Below, one piece after another: positions 7,006 through 15,424 of a DNA stretch of 18,976 nt. How positions within the stretch are numbered: the first letter of the stretch is position 1; every line of letters starts with the position of its first letter. Position numbers and translations under genes: made by a program. Location of the stretch: contig JAGWQR010000290.1 of the NCBI GenBank assembly GCA_028869975.1, forward strand, positions 1-18,976, written 5' to 3'. Under the pieces are notes generated by a model. The model saw only the letters and a program-made list of their open reading frames with translations, made no database searches and had not been told where the DNA came from. Origin of the DNA: Alphaproteobacteria bacterium (GTDB lineage: Bacteria; Pseudomonadota; Alphaproteobacteria; Sphingomonadales; Sphingomonadaceae).

Positions 7006-8271
7006 ATGCCCGATCCCGCCATGCCTGATCCCATCGGTGTGCCCGTGCGCCGCGCTGCGCTCAAGCTGCTCGATGCCGTGTTGCGGCGCGGGCAGGTTCT
7101 TGAAACGGCGTTGCACGGGGCTACCCAGGGCCTCGCCAACCCGGCCGACCGCGCGCTGACCCATGCGATTGCGGCGGAAGTGCTGCGCTGGCTGCCCGAT
7201 CTTGACGCGCTGGTAGACAGCGCGTGCCAGCGCCCGCTGCCCGATGATGCCAAGGCGCGCATGGCGCTGCGAAGTGCGCTGGCACAAGCATTGCGGCTTG
7301 GCACCCCGCCCCATGCGGCCATAGCGACAATGCTGCCGTTGCTGGAAGGCGGGCCGAAGCGGCTGGTACATGGCGTGTTCGGCACGTTGATGCGTGGTGG
7401 TGCTGCGTTGCCGGAACTGCCCGCCCTGACTGCTGATGTTTCCAGTCGCTGGGGGGCGCACTGGGGGGGCGCGATGGTGGAGGCCGCCCGTGCCGCGCTC
7501 ATCGCCCCGCGCGGGCTTGACCTGACCCTGCGGGATGCGGCGGAGACGGATCATTGGTGCGCGATGCTCGGCGGCTCCAGCCTGATCCCCGGCCATGTCA
7601 GAGTCTCCGGCGATGTGTCCGTTCCAGAGCTTCCCGGCTATGCTGAAGGCGCGTGGTGGGTGCAGAATATCGCCGCATCCATGCCGGCACGGTTGCTGGG
7701 GCAGGGTGAGGGGCGAACCGTGCTTGATCTGTGTGCGGCTCCGGGCGGCAAGACAATGCAACTCGCGGCAGCAGGCTGGCGGGTGACTGCAGTCGAGCTA
7801 TCGGCGGCGCGCGCGCGGCGTCTGCACGAGAATCTGGCGCGCGCCGGGCTTGATGCTGAAATCACCGTTGCCGATGTGATGCACTGGGTGCCACCTGCGC
7901 CGGTTGATGCAATTTTGCTCGATGCGCCCTGCACTTCCACCGGCATTTTCGCGCGCCACCCCGATGTGCTCTACCGGGTGCGGGTGCAGGATATAGCGGC
8001 GATGGCGGCAGTGCAGGCAGCAATGCTGGCGCGGGCGTCTGCATGGCTCAAACCCGGCGGAGTGCTCGTCTATGCCACCTGCTCGCTTGAGCCCGAGGAA
8101 GGTGAGGGGGTGATTGCGGACGCGCGCGCGCTGACAATCGATCCGATCCGGGCCGATGCGTGCCCGGCCATTTTGACACCTGCCCCGCAAGGGCATCTGC
8201 GCATCTTGCCCGCGCCCGGTCTCGATGGATTCTTTGTCGCGCGCCTGACACAGAACATGACAATCGTGTGA
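7006..8271 (+). CDS. rsmB: 16S rRNA m5C methyltransferase, RsmB/NOP family
   Basis: This 421-aa protein has an N-terminal NusB-like RNA-binding domain (about 15-140) and a C-terminal SAM-dependent m5C methylase domain. SAM motif I is DLCAAPGGKT (241-250). Motif IV is LLDAPCTSTG (304-313, Cys309), and motif VI is VYATCSLEPEEGE (355-367), with catalytic Cys359. Both cysteines of the two-cysteine RsmB mechanism are present. RsmB normally methylates C967 of 16S rRNA; that specificity is assumed from the family. The start is uncertain. ATG 7006 and ATG 7021 head a near-duplicate pair (MPDPA, MPDPI), with no clear ribosome binding site. It leads the rsmB - heparinase-like - purH run seen in many alphaproteobacteria. 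Confidence 0.92.
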   Translation: MPDPAMPDPIGVPVRRAALKLLDAVLRRGQVLETALHGATQGLANPADRALTHAIAAEVLRWLPDLDALVDSACQRPLPDDAKARMALRSALAQALRLGTPPHAAIATMLPLLEGGPKRLVHGVFGTLMRGGAALPELPALTADVSSRWGAHWGGAMVEAARAALIAPRGLDLTLRDAAETDHWCAMLGGSSLIPGHVRVSGDVSVPELPGYAEGAWWVQNIAASMPARLLGQGEGRTVLDLCAAPGGKTMQLAAAGWRVTAVELSAARARRLHENLARAGLDAEITVADVMHWVPPAPVDAILLDAPCTSTGIFARHPDVLYRVRVQDIAAMAAVQAAMLARASAWLKPGGVLVYATCSLEPEEGEGVIADARALTIDPIRADACPAILTPAPQGHLRILPAPGLDGFFVARLTQNMTIV

Positions 8272-8336
8272 CGATGCTCTATTGATACCCCCGCAATGGA
8301 TCGATATGCACCGCAACGCGATCCGGGAGTATGTGA

Positions 8337-10061
8337 GTGACCGAGCAAGGGGGTGTAGCCGATACGATCGACGCCGGGCGCCGTCTGGTGCGCATGGCGA
8401 ACGGCTATGGCCAATCGCTGGGCGAGCGCTTCGGAAACTGGCTGTATCTGCTGGCCTGGTCTACACCCTTGCATGGCGCTCGACTGCGCGGGCGCTTCCC
8501 GCTCAAGCTGCTGGCGGTGCCAGAAACTGCGCTTCCTGCTGATATCCAGCGTGGGGCAACTCTGCTGGATGGTCATTTCACGCTGCTTGGTCGGTCACTT
8601 GCTCTGGCTGATCTCGATTTTGCCAGCCTCAAACCCGATGATCCGCTGTACCCCTATCTTCAGTGTTTTTCCTGGCTGCCTGATCTGGCCGTGGCAGGTG
8701 GGCGCAAGGGCGCCGCCCCCGTCGCCGAGCATATTATGCGGTTGTGGCTTGATGCGCACGCCCAACGCGTGACCGAAAACGGCTGGCGGCAGGATTTGTG
8801 GGGCTGGCGGATACTTAACTGGACAGCCCATGCTCCGCTGATACTGTCCTCACCCGATCTCATCTATCGCTCCGCCGTGCTCAACGCACTGGCCCGTGGC
8901 GCGCGGCATCTTGATCGTACCGCCAGCCACGCCACACCGGGGCTGCCCAGAATTGTTGCGCAATGCGGTGTCCTGGCGGCGGGCCTGCTGATTGCCGGGG
9001 GCGAGGCGCGCCAGCGCACCGCGCGCGCTGGTCTTGCCCAGGCGCTGAGCGGCGGAATGAGCGACGATGGTGGCATATTGAGCCGCTCACCGCATGCGCA
9101 GCTCGATCTGGTGCGCGCGCTGGTGATGATCGCGCAGATATACAAAGCGCGCCAGCTTGAATTGCCCGACATGATCGAGAGGGCTTTGGTGCGCAGCGCC
9201 TCCGCTTTGCAGGCAGTTATGCTCGGTGACGGCGGGCTGGCGAGCTGGCAGGGCAGCGCGCCGGTGGGTGGCGATCTGGTGCGCGGCGTGATAGCGGCGA
9301 CCGGGCATCCGGTACGACCACTGCGTCGCGCGCGCCATTGGGGCTATCATCGGCTTGCGAATGGCGCGACGGTGCTGGTGGTCGATGCAGCGCCGCCGCC
9401 CTCGCCGCGATGGACGCAGTGCGGCTGCGCCTCGACGCTGGCATTCGAGCTGTCGGATGGCGCGCAGCGATTGGTGGTGAATTGTGGCGGCGCGGCTTCA
9501 GGTTCGGCGCTGCTTCTGCATGATCTGGCGCATGGCTTGCGCACCACGGCGGCGCATTCGACGCTGACGATGGCCGATACCAACTCGACTGCCGTACTCG
9601 CGCGCGGGGCATTGGGGCGCGGTGTGGTTGAAGTTTCGGTCGATCGGCGCGAGAGCGAAGGGGCAAGCGTGCTCGAAGCAAGCCATGATGGCTATGCGCA
9701 CAGCTTCGGATTCCTGCACCAGCGCGAAATCAACATGAGTGCCGACGGAAAGACGGTAAGCGGACAAGATCGGCTGCGCGCTGCTTCCGACAAGCGAGCA
9801 CCCAAAGAGGCACCTTTCACGCTGCGCTTTCACCTTGCGCCCAAAACCGAAGTAAGCCTGACTGCCGATGGCGCCGGGGCGCTGTTGCGAATCCATGCAG
9901 GGCCGCTATGGCAGTTCCGCGTAACAGGGGGTGCGCTCGGTGTTGATGACAGTCTCTGGGTCGATGCGGAGGGCAAGCCGCACGCCACACAGCAACTGGT
10001 CGTGACAGGCCATGCAGCGGGTGGCGCGGTGGTATTGTGGAATTTCAAGCGGGCGGGTTAG
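8337..10061 (+). CDS. Heparinase II/III-like family protein
   Basis: This 574-aa protein has an alpha-helical toroid-like first half (about 40-310) and a beta-sandwich C-terminal half beginning near LAFELSDGAQRLVVNCGG (363-380), the core of the heparinase II/III domain. Family members are polysaccharide lyases or of unknown substrate; this branch is conserved between rsmB and purH in alphaproteobacteria and its substrate is not established. No signal peptide or membrane segment is visible, so it would be cytoplasmic unless exported another way. In the conserved HA-x-x-L-S/A-F-E segment the expected histidine appears replaced by cysteine (CASTLAFE). The start is GTG 8337, preceded by GGGAG at good spacing; an in-frame TGA directly upstream rules out a longer protein. 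It ends 20 bp before purH. Confidence 0.82.
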   Translation: MTEQGGVADTIDAGRRLVRMANGYGQSLGERFGNWLYLLAWSTPLHGARLRGRFPLKLLAVPETALPADIQRGATLLDGHFTLLGRSLALADLDFASLKPDDPLYPYLQCFSWLPDLAVAGGRKGAAPVAEHIMRLWLDAHAQRVTENGWRQDLWGWRILNWTAHAPLILSSPDLIYRSAVLNALARGARHLDRTASHATPGLPRIVAQCGVLAAGLLIAGGEARQRTARAGLAQALSGGMSDDGGILSRSPHAQLDLVRALVMIAQIYKARQLELPDMIERALVRSASALQAVMLGDGGLASWQGSAPVGGDLVRGVIAATGHPVRPLRRARHWGYHRLANGATVLVVDAAPPPSPRWTQCGCASTLAFELSDGAQRLVVNCGGAASGSALLLHDLAHGLRTTAAHSTLTMADTNSTAVLARGALGRGVVEVSVDRRESEGASVLEASHDGYAHSFGFLHQREINMSADGKTVSGQDRLRAASDKRAPKEAPFTLRFHLAPKTEVSLTADGAGALLRIHAGPLWQFRVTGGALGVDDSLWVDAEGKPHATQQLVVTGHAAGGAVVLWNFKRAG

Positions 10062-10081
10062 CCGCCAATCAAAGGGATGAT

Positions 10082-11653
10082 ATGAACGAAGTGAAAATCA
10101 GGCGGGCGCTGCTCTCGGTGTCCGACAAGACCGGATTGGTTGAGCTGGGGCAGGCACTCGCCGAACATGGCGTTGAGCTGGTATCGACCGGCGGCACCGC
10201 CAAGGCACTGCGCGAGGCCGGGCTGGACGTGCGCGATATATCCGACTTGACCGGTTTCCCCGAGATGATGGACGGGCGGGTGAAAACGCTGCACCCCAAA
10301 GTGCATGGCGGCTTGCTCGCGGTGCGCGATAACCCGGAGCATGTTGCCGCAATGGCGGCTCACGAGATTGGCGCGATCGATCTGGTCGTGGTCAATCTCT
10401 ACCCGTTTCAGGCGACGGTGGCGCGCGGGGCCAGTCGCGAGGAGATTATCGAGAATATCGATATTGGCGGGCCGTCGATGGTGCGCTCGGCGGCTAAAAA
10501 TCACGGCGCTGTCGCGATTGTGACCGACCCGGCGGATTATGCGCTGGTGGCGAAGGCGGCGACCACACTCGATACGCGCAAGCGCCTCGCCGCCAAAGCC
10601 TATGCCGCCACCGCCGCTTATGATGCGGCGATCAGCCAGTGGTTCTCCGGTGTCGATCAGGGGGAGGTGTTCGCGCCCACCCGTGTGATGGCAACAAAGC
10701 TGGTTTCAACGCTGCGCTATGGTGAGAATCCGCACCAGACGGCCGCGCTCTATGTGCCTGCAGGGCCGCATATTGCGGGGATTGCCGGCGCGCGTCAGAT
10801 TCAGGGCAAGGAACTCAGCTATAATAATTACAATGATGCCGACGCCGCGCTGGAGCTGGTGGCGGAATTTCGCGATGGCCCGCCGACGGTGGTGATCGTC
10901 AAACACGCCAATCCGTGCGGGGTGGCGAGTGGGGCGACGCTTGTCGAGGCCTATAAGGCGGCGCTCGAATGTGACAGCGTGTCGGCGTTTGGCGGGATAA
11001 TTGCGGTCAACAGCCCGCTCGATGGGCCGACAGCAGAAGCGATTTCGGAAATTTTCACCGAAGTGGTCTGCGCCCCCGATGCTGATGATGCAGCGAAGGC
11101 GGTGTTTGCCAAAAAGAAGAATCTACGGCTGCTGCTGACCGGTAATCTGCCCGATCCGAACCGACCGGGCCTCACTACGAAAATTATCGCGGGCGGCGTG
11201 CTGGTGCAGGAGCGCGACAATGGGCGGATTGCTGCGGCTGACCTCAAAACAGTCACCAAGCGCGCACCGACAGAACAGGAACTCAAGGACTGCCTGTTTG
11301 CCTGGACTGTGGCCAAGCACACCAAATCGAACGCGATCGTTTATGCGAAAGATGGCGCCACGGCGGGGATAGGCGCGGGGCAGATGAACCGGCGCGATTC
11401 GGCACGGATTGCTGCACTCAAGGCGCAGGAAGCAGCGCAAACCTATGGCTGGGCGCGCCCACGCACAGTTGGTTCGGCGGTCGCGTCGGATGCCTTCTTC
11501 CCTTTCGCCGATGGCCTGCTGGTGGCGGTCGAGGCGGGCGCAACGGCGGTCATCCAGCCCGGCGGCTCGATGCGCGATGATGAGGTGATTGCGGCGGCAG
11601 ACGAAGCTGGCCTTGCGATGGTCTTTACCGGGATGCGCCACTTCCGGCATTGA
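10082..11653 (+). CDS. purH: Bifunctional AICAR formyltransferase / IMP cyclohydrolase
   Basis: This 523-aa protein (E. coli 529 aa) catalyses the last two steps of IMP synthesis. The N-terminal MGS-like IMP cyclohydrolase domain shows SVSDKTG (12-18), STGGTAKAL (35-43), RVKTLHPKVHGGLL (66-79) and DIGGPSMVRSAAKN (127-140). The AICAR transformylase domain shows RYGENPHQTA (212-221) and catalytic KHANPCG (K274, H275), then QMNRRDSARIA, DAFFPFADG and QPGGSMRDDEV near the C-terminus. ATG 10082 is chosen over an upstream in-frame ATG at 10037, which lies inside the heparinase-like gene, because AAGGGATG precedes it and homology starts here. It is probably co-transcribed with the gene before and after. 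Confidence 0.97.
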   Translation: MNEVKIRRALLSVSDKTGLVELGQALAEHGVELVSTGGTAKALREAGLDVRDISDLTGFPEMMDGRVKTLHPKVHGGLLAVRDNPEHVAAMAAHEIGAIDLVVVNLYPFQATVARGASREEIIENIDIGGPSMVRSAAKNHGAVAIVTDPADYALVAKAATTLDTRKRLAAKAYAATAAYDAAISQWFSGVDQGEVFAPTRVMATKLVSTLRYGENPHQTAALYVPAGPHIAGIAGARQIQGKELSYNNYNDADAALELVAEFRDGPPTVVIVKHANPCGVASGATLVEAYKAALECDSVSAFGGIIAVNSPLDGPTAEAISEIFTEVVCAPDADDAAKAVFAKKKNLRLLLTGNLPDPNRPGLTTKIIAGGVLVQERDNGRIAAADLKTVTKRAPTEQELKDCLFAWTVAKHTKSNAIVYAKDGATAGIGAGQMNRRDSARIAALKAQEAAQTYGWARPRTVGSAVASDAFFPFADGLLVAVEAGATAVIQPGGSMRDDEVIAAADEAGLAMVFTGMRHFRH

Positions 11654-11680
11654 GTGCGGTATCAATAGAGGAGAAGGTGC

Positions 11681-12676
11681 ATGAACGAGATTGAACAGGG
11701 GGGCGGGCAAGCTGCCCTCACGCGCTGGCAACGGATCAAGGCCAATCGCGGTTTCCGCTTTGCCGTGCTGTTTGTGTTCGTCAATCTGCTTTATGGTGTC
11801 GGGCAAAATCTCATGGGCATCTTGGCCGGGGTCAAGGCCGCCCGCGCGGATCATCTCAGCCGCGCCGCACTGCATGATATGACCAGGACGCGTGCCGGGT
11901 TGATGCACCTGATGGCAACGCCGTTCGGCGGAGGCTGGGGGCTGGGGCTGATTGTGCTTGCGTTCGCAATCATCTTGGCGGGCGGCTGGCTGTATGTGCG
12001 GGTCTCGCGCGCGCTGGAGCGGCGCACGGTGACCGAATTTTCCGGCCCCCACTGCGGCGGAAGGTACGCGGCGGGGGCTTTGCTCGGGCTGGGGCTGATG
12101 AGCGCATCGGTATGGATGCAGCACCTGTTGGGCGACGCGGATATTGTCTGGAATGGCACGCTTGCCATTTCGGTCATCACCGTGCTGCCGGTTACGCTTG
12201 CGCCCATGTTTGAGGAACTGGCGTTTCGCGGCGTGGGCCTGCGGATGATCGAGGAAAGCTGGGGATCGGGCGTGGCGCTGTTCATCACGAGCCTGTTTTT
12301 CGGGCTGGCCCACTTGACCAATGCCAATTCGGGGCTGATGCCCTCGCTCAGCATTACTGTGGAGGCGGGGCTGCTGCTCGGCATGGCCTATATCGCGAGC
12401 CGGACGCTGTGGCTGCCGATGGGCGTGCATTTCGGCTGGAATTTCACCGAAGGTGACATCTGGGGTACACCCGATTCGGGCAATGCGGTGCCGGGATTTT
12501 TCACCACGACTACGCACGGCAATGCGCTGATTACGGGCGGGGCGTTCGGGCCGGAAGCCTCGATCATAACGCCACTGCTGTGCCTGGTGGCGACGGTGGT
12601 GCTGTATCGCATGGCGGTGCAGCGCGGATATTGGCAGGCGTTTCGCAATCCGTTTGCCCGCAGAGTCGCGGCTTAG
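11681..12676 (+). CDS. CPBP (CAAX/Abi) family intramembrane metalloprotease
   Basis: This 331-aa membrane protein has about 7-8 hydrophobic segments. The three metalloprotease motifs are present: EELAFRG (178-184, glutamates E178/E179 and R183), FGLAH (207-211, H211) and HFGWN (250-254, H250 and N254). The family includes type II CAAX proteases, bacteriocin self-immunity proteins and other membrane proteases; the substrate here is unknown. GGAGAAGGTG just upstream supports ATG 11681, 27 bp after purH. Residues 50-85 form a polar loop between the first two hydrophobic segments. The stop codon overlaps that of the convergent ATPase gene by 3 nt. Confidence 0.88.
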   Translation: MNEIEQGGGQAALTRWQRIKANRGFRFAVLFVFVNLLYGVGQNLMGILAGVKAARADHLSRAALHDMTRTRAGLMHLMATPFGGGWGLGLIVLAFAIILAGGWLYVRVSRALERRTVTEFSGPHCGGRYAAGALLGLGLMSASVWMQHLLGDADIVWNGTLAISVITVLPVTLAPMFEELAFRGVGLRMIEESWGSGVALFITSLFFGLAHLTNANSGLMPSLSITVEAGLLLGMAYIASRTLWLPMGVHFGWNFTEGDIWGTPDSGNAVPGFFTTTTHGNALITGGAFGPEASIITPLLCLVATVVLYRMAVQRGYWQAFRNPFARRVAA

Positions 12677-13485
12677 GCCATCGTCCGCCCCGCGCGCCCG
12701 GCGAGCTCAACCGCATAATGCCACGCCACGCGGCCTGACCGGCTGCCGCGCTGGCGCGCCCAGAGCAGCGCGTCTTCCGGGTCAGCAGCAAGCCCGAGAT
12801 GTGCGGCATAGGCCGCAACCATCGCCAGATACTGCGCCTGATCGCAGGCATGAAAGCCGAGCGAGAGGCCGAACCGATCGGCGAGCGCGAGCTGGTCATC
12901 GCTCGCATCGCGCGGGTTGATTGCCTCGGGCGGTGCAAAATCACGCGCCACGATATGGCGGCGATTGGCTGTCGCATAGATGCGGACATGGTCGGGCCGC
13001 GCCGCCACGCCGCCTTCGAGCAGCGAACGGAGCACCCGCGCCGGCGCAAGCCCCTCATCAAACGCCAGATCATCAAGGAAGAGGATGGCGGGGCGTGTCC
13101 AGCCGCGCAGCACTGCAAACAGCGCGGGCAAAGTCTCAAGCTGGTCGCTCCCCACCTCGATGAGCGCAAGCGGATGTCCCGCCGCCTGTACCGCGCTAAC
13201 GCAGGATTTGACCAGCACCGATTTGCCTGATCCCCGTGCGCCCCAGAGCAGCGCATCATGCGCGGCAGCGCGGGAAGCAAAGCGTTCGGTATTGCTCAAG
13301 AGCGTATCGCGCTGCGCATCAATGCCGGTGAGCAGACCGAGCGGGAGCGGTGCGAAATGATCCACGGCGTTGAGCGCCTGCCCGTCCCATTGATAGGCGG
13401 GCGCATCGGGTGCAACGAGCGCGGGCGGGGTCGGGGCGAGCCGCTCGAGCGCATCGGCAATGCGAGTGAGGAGGTCATCGTTCAT
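12673..13485 (-). CDS. DUF815-type AAA+ ATPase
   Basis: This 270-aa cytoplasmic P-loop protein has Walker A GARGSGKS (82-89), Walker B ILFLDDL (134-140) and an ATANRRHI sensor-1-like segment after the helix that follows. The residues AINPRDASDDQLALADRFGL near 190-210 are typical of DUF815 proteins, whose members are AAA+ ATPases of unclear role. It lies 28 bp after prsT on the same strand with no visible terminator between, so it may share that transcript. No clear ribosome binding site precedes ATG 13485. Association with the PEP-CTERM cluster may only be positional. Confidence 0.82.
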   Translation of the reverse strand: MNDDLLTRIADALERLAPTPPALVAPDAPAYQWDGQALNAVDHFAPLPLGLLTGIDAQRDTLLSNTERFASRAAAHDALLWGARGSGKSVLVKSCVSAVQAAGHPLALIEVGSDQLETLPALFAVLRGWTRPAILFLDDLAFDEGLAPARVLRSLLEGGVAARPDHVRIYATANRRHIVARDFAPPEAINPRDASDDQLALADRFGLSLGFHACDQAQYLAMVAAYAAHLGLAADPEDALLWARQRGSRSGRVAWHYAVELAGRAGRTMA

Positions 13486-13513
13486 GCTTGGCTTTTAGCG
13501 CAAGCCGCCCCAA

Positions 13514-15424
13514 TCACAAATGCGAGAGCAGCTTGACCGCGACATCATGTTCTTCGGCTTTGGGATTGGCGGCAATCGGCGCAAGCATGGCGCGCGCCGC
13601 CACCTTGCGGCCCAATGCACTATAAGCCTGCGCGAGTTGCACCCGCAATCCGACGCGATCGCGTGAGAGCGACGCCGCTTTTTCGAGCAGAGCAATTCCG
13701 CCCGCCTGATCGCTGCCTGATTGAAACAGAATCCAGCCATAACTGTTCGCAACATCGGAATTTTCCGGCTGAAGCGCATAGGCGGCGCGGGCATAGCGCA
13801 GCGCGCGCGGGACATCGCCCCGGCCATACCAGGCCCAGCCAAGGCTGCTAAGCAGATTGGCATCGCTGTTGCCTAGCCTGGCGCGTATCTGCTCCAGCGC
13901 GGCAATGGCACTGTTCCACTGTGCATTGTCGCTGGCGAGATCGGCGGTTAATTCCAGCCCGGCCAGATTGGTGGGGTTGTCGGTATGGAATTGCGCAACC
14001 ACCCGTGCGGCACCATGCATATCCCCCGCCCGGATCAGGGCATAAACCAGCCGCAAAACGGATGGCTCGCTTTGTGCAATCGAGTTGGCATAACCATAAG
14101 CGGCCACTGCCTGCCGATAATCACCCTTCGCCAGCAGCACATCGCCCTCGATCACATGTGCGAGCGGCACACCGGGATTAACCTGTGCAATGACATGTGC
14201 CTTGCCCACGGCATCATCTAAATTCCCGGCCAGTATAAGCCCTTGCAGGAAGGGAATTGCAGCCTCGACACTGGCCGGATTGGTCTTGTCCGCCTGCGCC
14301 AGCACGCTGAGTGGCAATTTGGGATCGAACGGCGTGGAAGGGCCGCGTTCGGGCTGGTTGGCCTGATCGAGATATCTGGCGGCGTGCAACCGATCATCGA
14401 TATTCTCATAGGCGCGGGCGATCAGCGTCAAGGCGTAACTGTCGGCATCGACCCGATCCGCGAGCGGCTTCAATGTATCGATCACACCAAAATTATCGCC
14501 AACCTGTGCATAACCTAGAGCCAGCAGCCGCAGTGCAGTGCGGTTTTCGGGTTGGAGCGACACCAGCCGGTTGAACTGGCTGATCGCTTGCTCGGGGTTG
14601 CCGGTTTCCAGCTCGACAATGCCCTGCACAAGAATGGCACCCGGCAGGTTATCGAGCGCGGGGGAGCAATGATAGAGCAGCGTGCGCGCCAGATCATAAT
14701 GGCCGGAACGTGCCGCGAGCACTGCCTGAAGATAAAAGGCCTGCGGATTTTTTGGCTCAAGCGCAATAACAGCACGGGTGTCGGCAAGCAGCGCGTGCGC
14801 CTGTCCCAGATCGCCCTCGGTTGCCGCCCGCTCAAGCAAGGCCGGAACATTCTTCGGATCAAGCGCAATCACCTGGCTGAACGCAGGCAGTGCGGCGCGC
14901 AACCCATATTGATCGCGCTTGAGAGAAGCCTCCAGCATCAGCGCATCTATGCTCTTCGGGTTGAGTTTGGCGGCCAGTCGCGCGGCCTCTCCCGCCCCGG
15001 CAATATCGCCATCGCGTGCACGGGTGCGCGCCATATCGGCCCACACACTGGCATCGCGCGGGGTTTTGGCGAGCAGCGCATTCAATTCAGTGTGAGCCCC
15101 TAATATGTCGCCGCGCAGCAGATCGGCCTTGGCGCGGACATGCGCTGCATAATTGGCAAAACCAAGCGGGATGTTCGCCGGATCGGCTTCCTGCAACGCC
15201 CTGATCGCATCCCCCTGCATGAGATAGGCATTGGCCATGAGATGATGCGTGTTCGCCACATTGGCCCCGGCCCGGCGCGCCGCCCAAATGTCCTGCTCGG
15301 CCTGCGCACCCCTATTGGCGGCAAGATCTGCCTGCGCGCGGGCGAGCGCCGCATCGGGGGAAGGCGGTTGCGCCACAGCCAGCGCCGCCAACCCGCCGAT
15401 CAGCAGGGCGAGAGCGCGTTTCAC
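13514..15424 (-). CDS. prsT: PEP-CTERM/XrtA-associated TPR protein (PrsT-like)
   Basis: This 636-aa protein has an N-terminal signal peptide (KRALALLIGGLAALAVA, likely cut after A18) and then tetratricopeptide repeats through almost its whole length, with recurring ALxLxPxN-type units. It is expected in the periplasm or envelope. Known PrsT proteins are large TPR proteins encoded with prsK and prsR in PEP-CTERM loci and are thought to act in exopolysaccharide assembly or export; typical PrsT is longer (~900 aa), so this is a short relative. The start is GTG 15424, which overlaps the prsR stop as GTGA, a 4-nt overlap typical of translational coupling. The PrsT call rests on context plus architecture; another envelope TPR protein is possible. 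Confidence 0.75.
   Translation of the reverse strand: MKRALALLIGGLAALAVAQPPSPDAALARAQADLAANRGAQAEQDIWAARRAGANVANTHHLMANAYLMQGDAIRALQEADPANIPLGFANYAAHVRAKADLLRGDILGAHTELNALLAKTPRDASVWADMARTRARDGDIAGAGEAARLAAKLNPKSIDALMLEASLKRDQYGLRAALPAFSQVIALDPKNVPALLERAATEGDLGQAHALLADTRAVIALEPKNPQAFYLQAVLAARSGHYDLARTLLYHCSPALDNLPGAILVQGIVELETGNPEQAISQFNRLVSLQPENRTALRLLALGYAQVGDNFGVIDTLKPLADRVDADSYALTLIARAYENIDDRLHAARYLDQANQPERGPSTPFDPKLPLSVLAQADKTNPASVEAAIPFLQGLILAGNLDDAVGKAHVIAQVNPGVPLAHVIEGDVLLAKGDYRQAVAAYGYANSIAQSEPSVLRLVYALIRAGDMHGAARVVAQFHTDNPTNLAGLELTADLASDNAQWNSAIAALEQIRARLGNSDANLLSSLGWAWYGRGDVPRALRYARAAYALQPENSDVANSYGWILFQSGSDQAGGIALLEKAASLSRDRVGLRVQLAQAYSALGRKVAARAMLAPIAANPKAEEHDVAVKLLSHL

Noticed and set aside
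8299..8332. GGATCG/CGATCC pairing in the rsmB - heparinase gap
   Set aside because: The 6-bp stem with a long loop is within chance for this base composition.
11123..12517. 464-codon minus-strand open frame across purH and the protease gene
   Set aside because: It spans two confidently assigned plus-strand genes and its product is low-complexity in H, R and Q.
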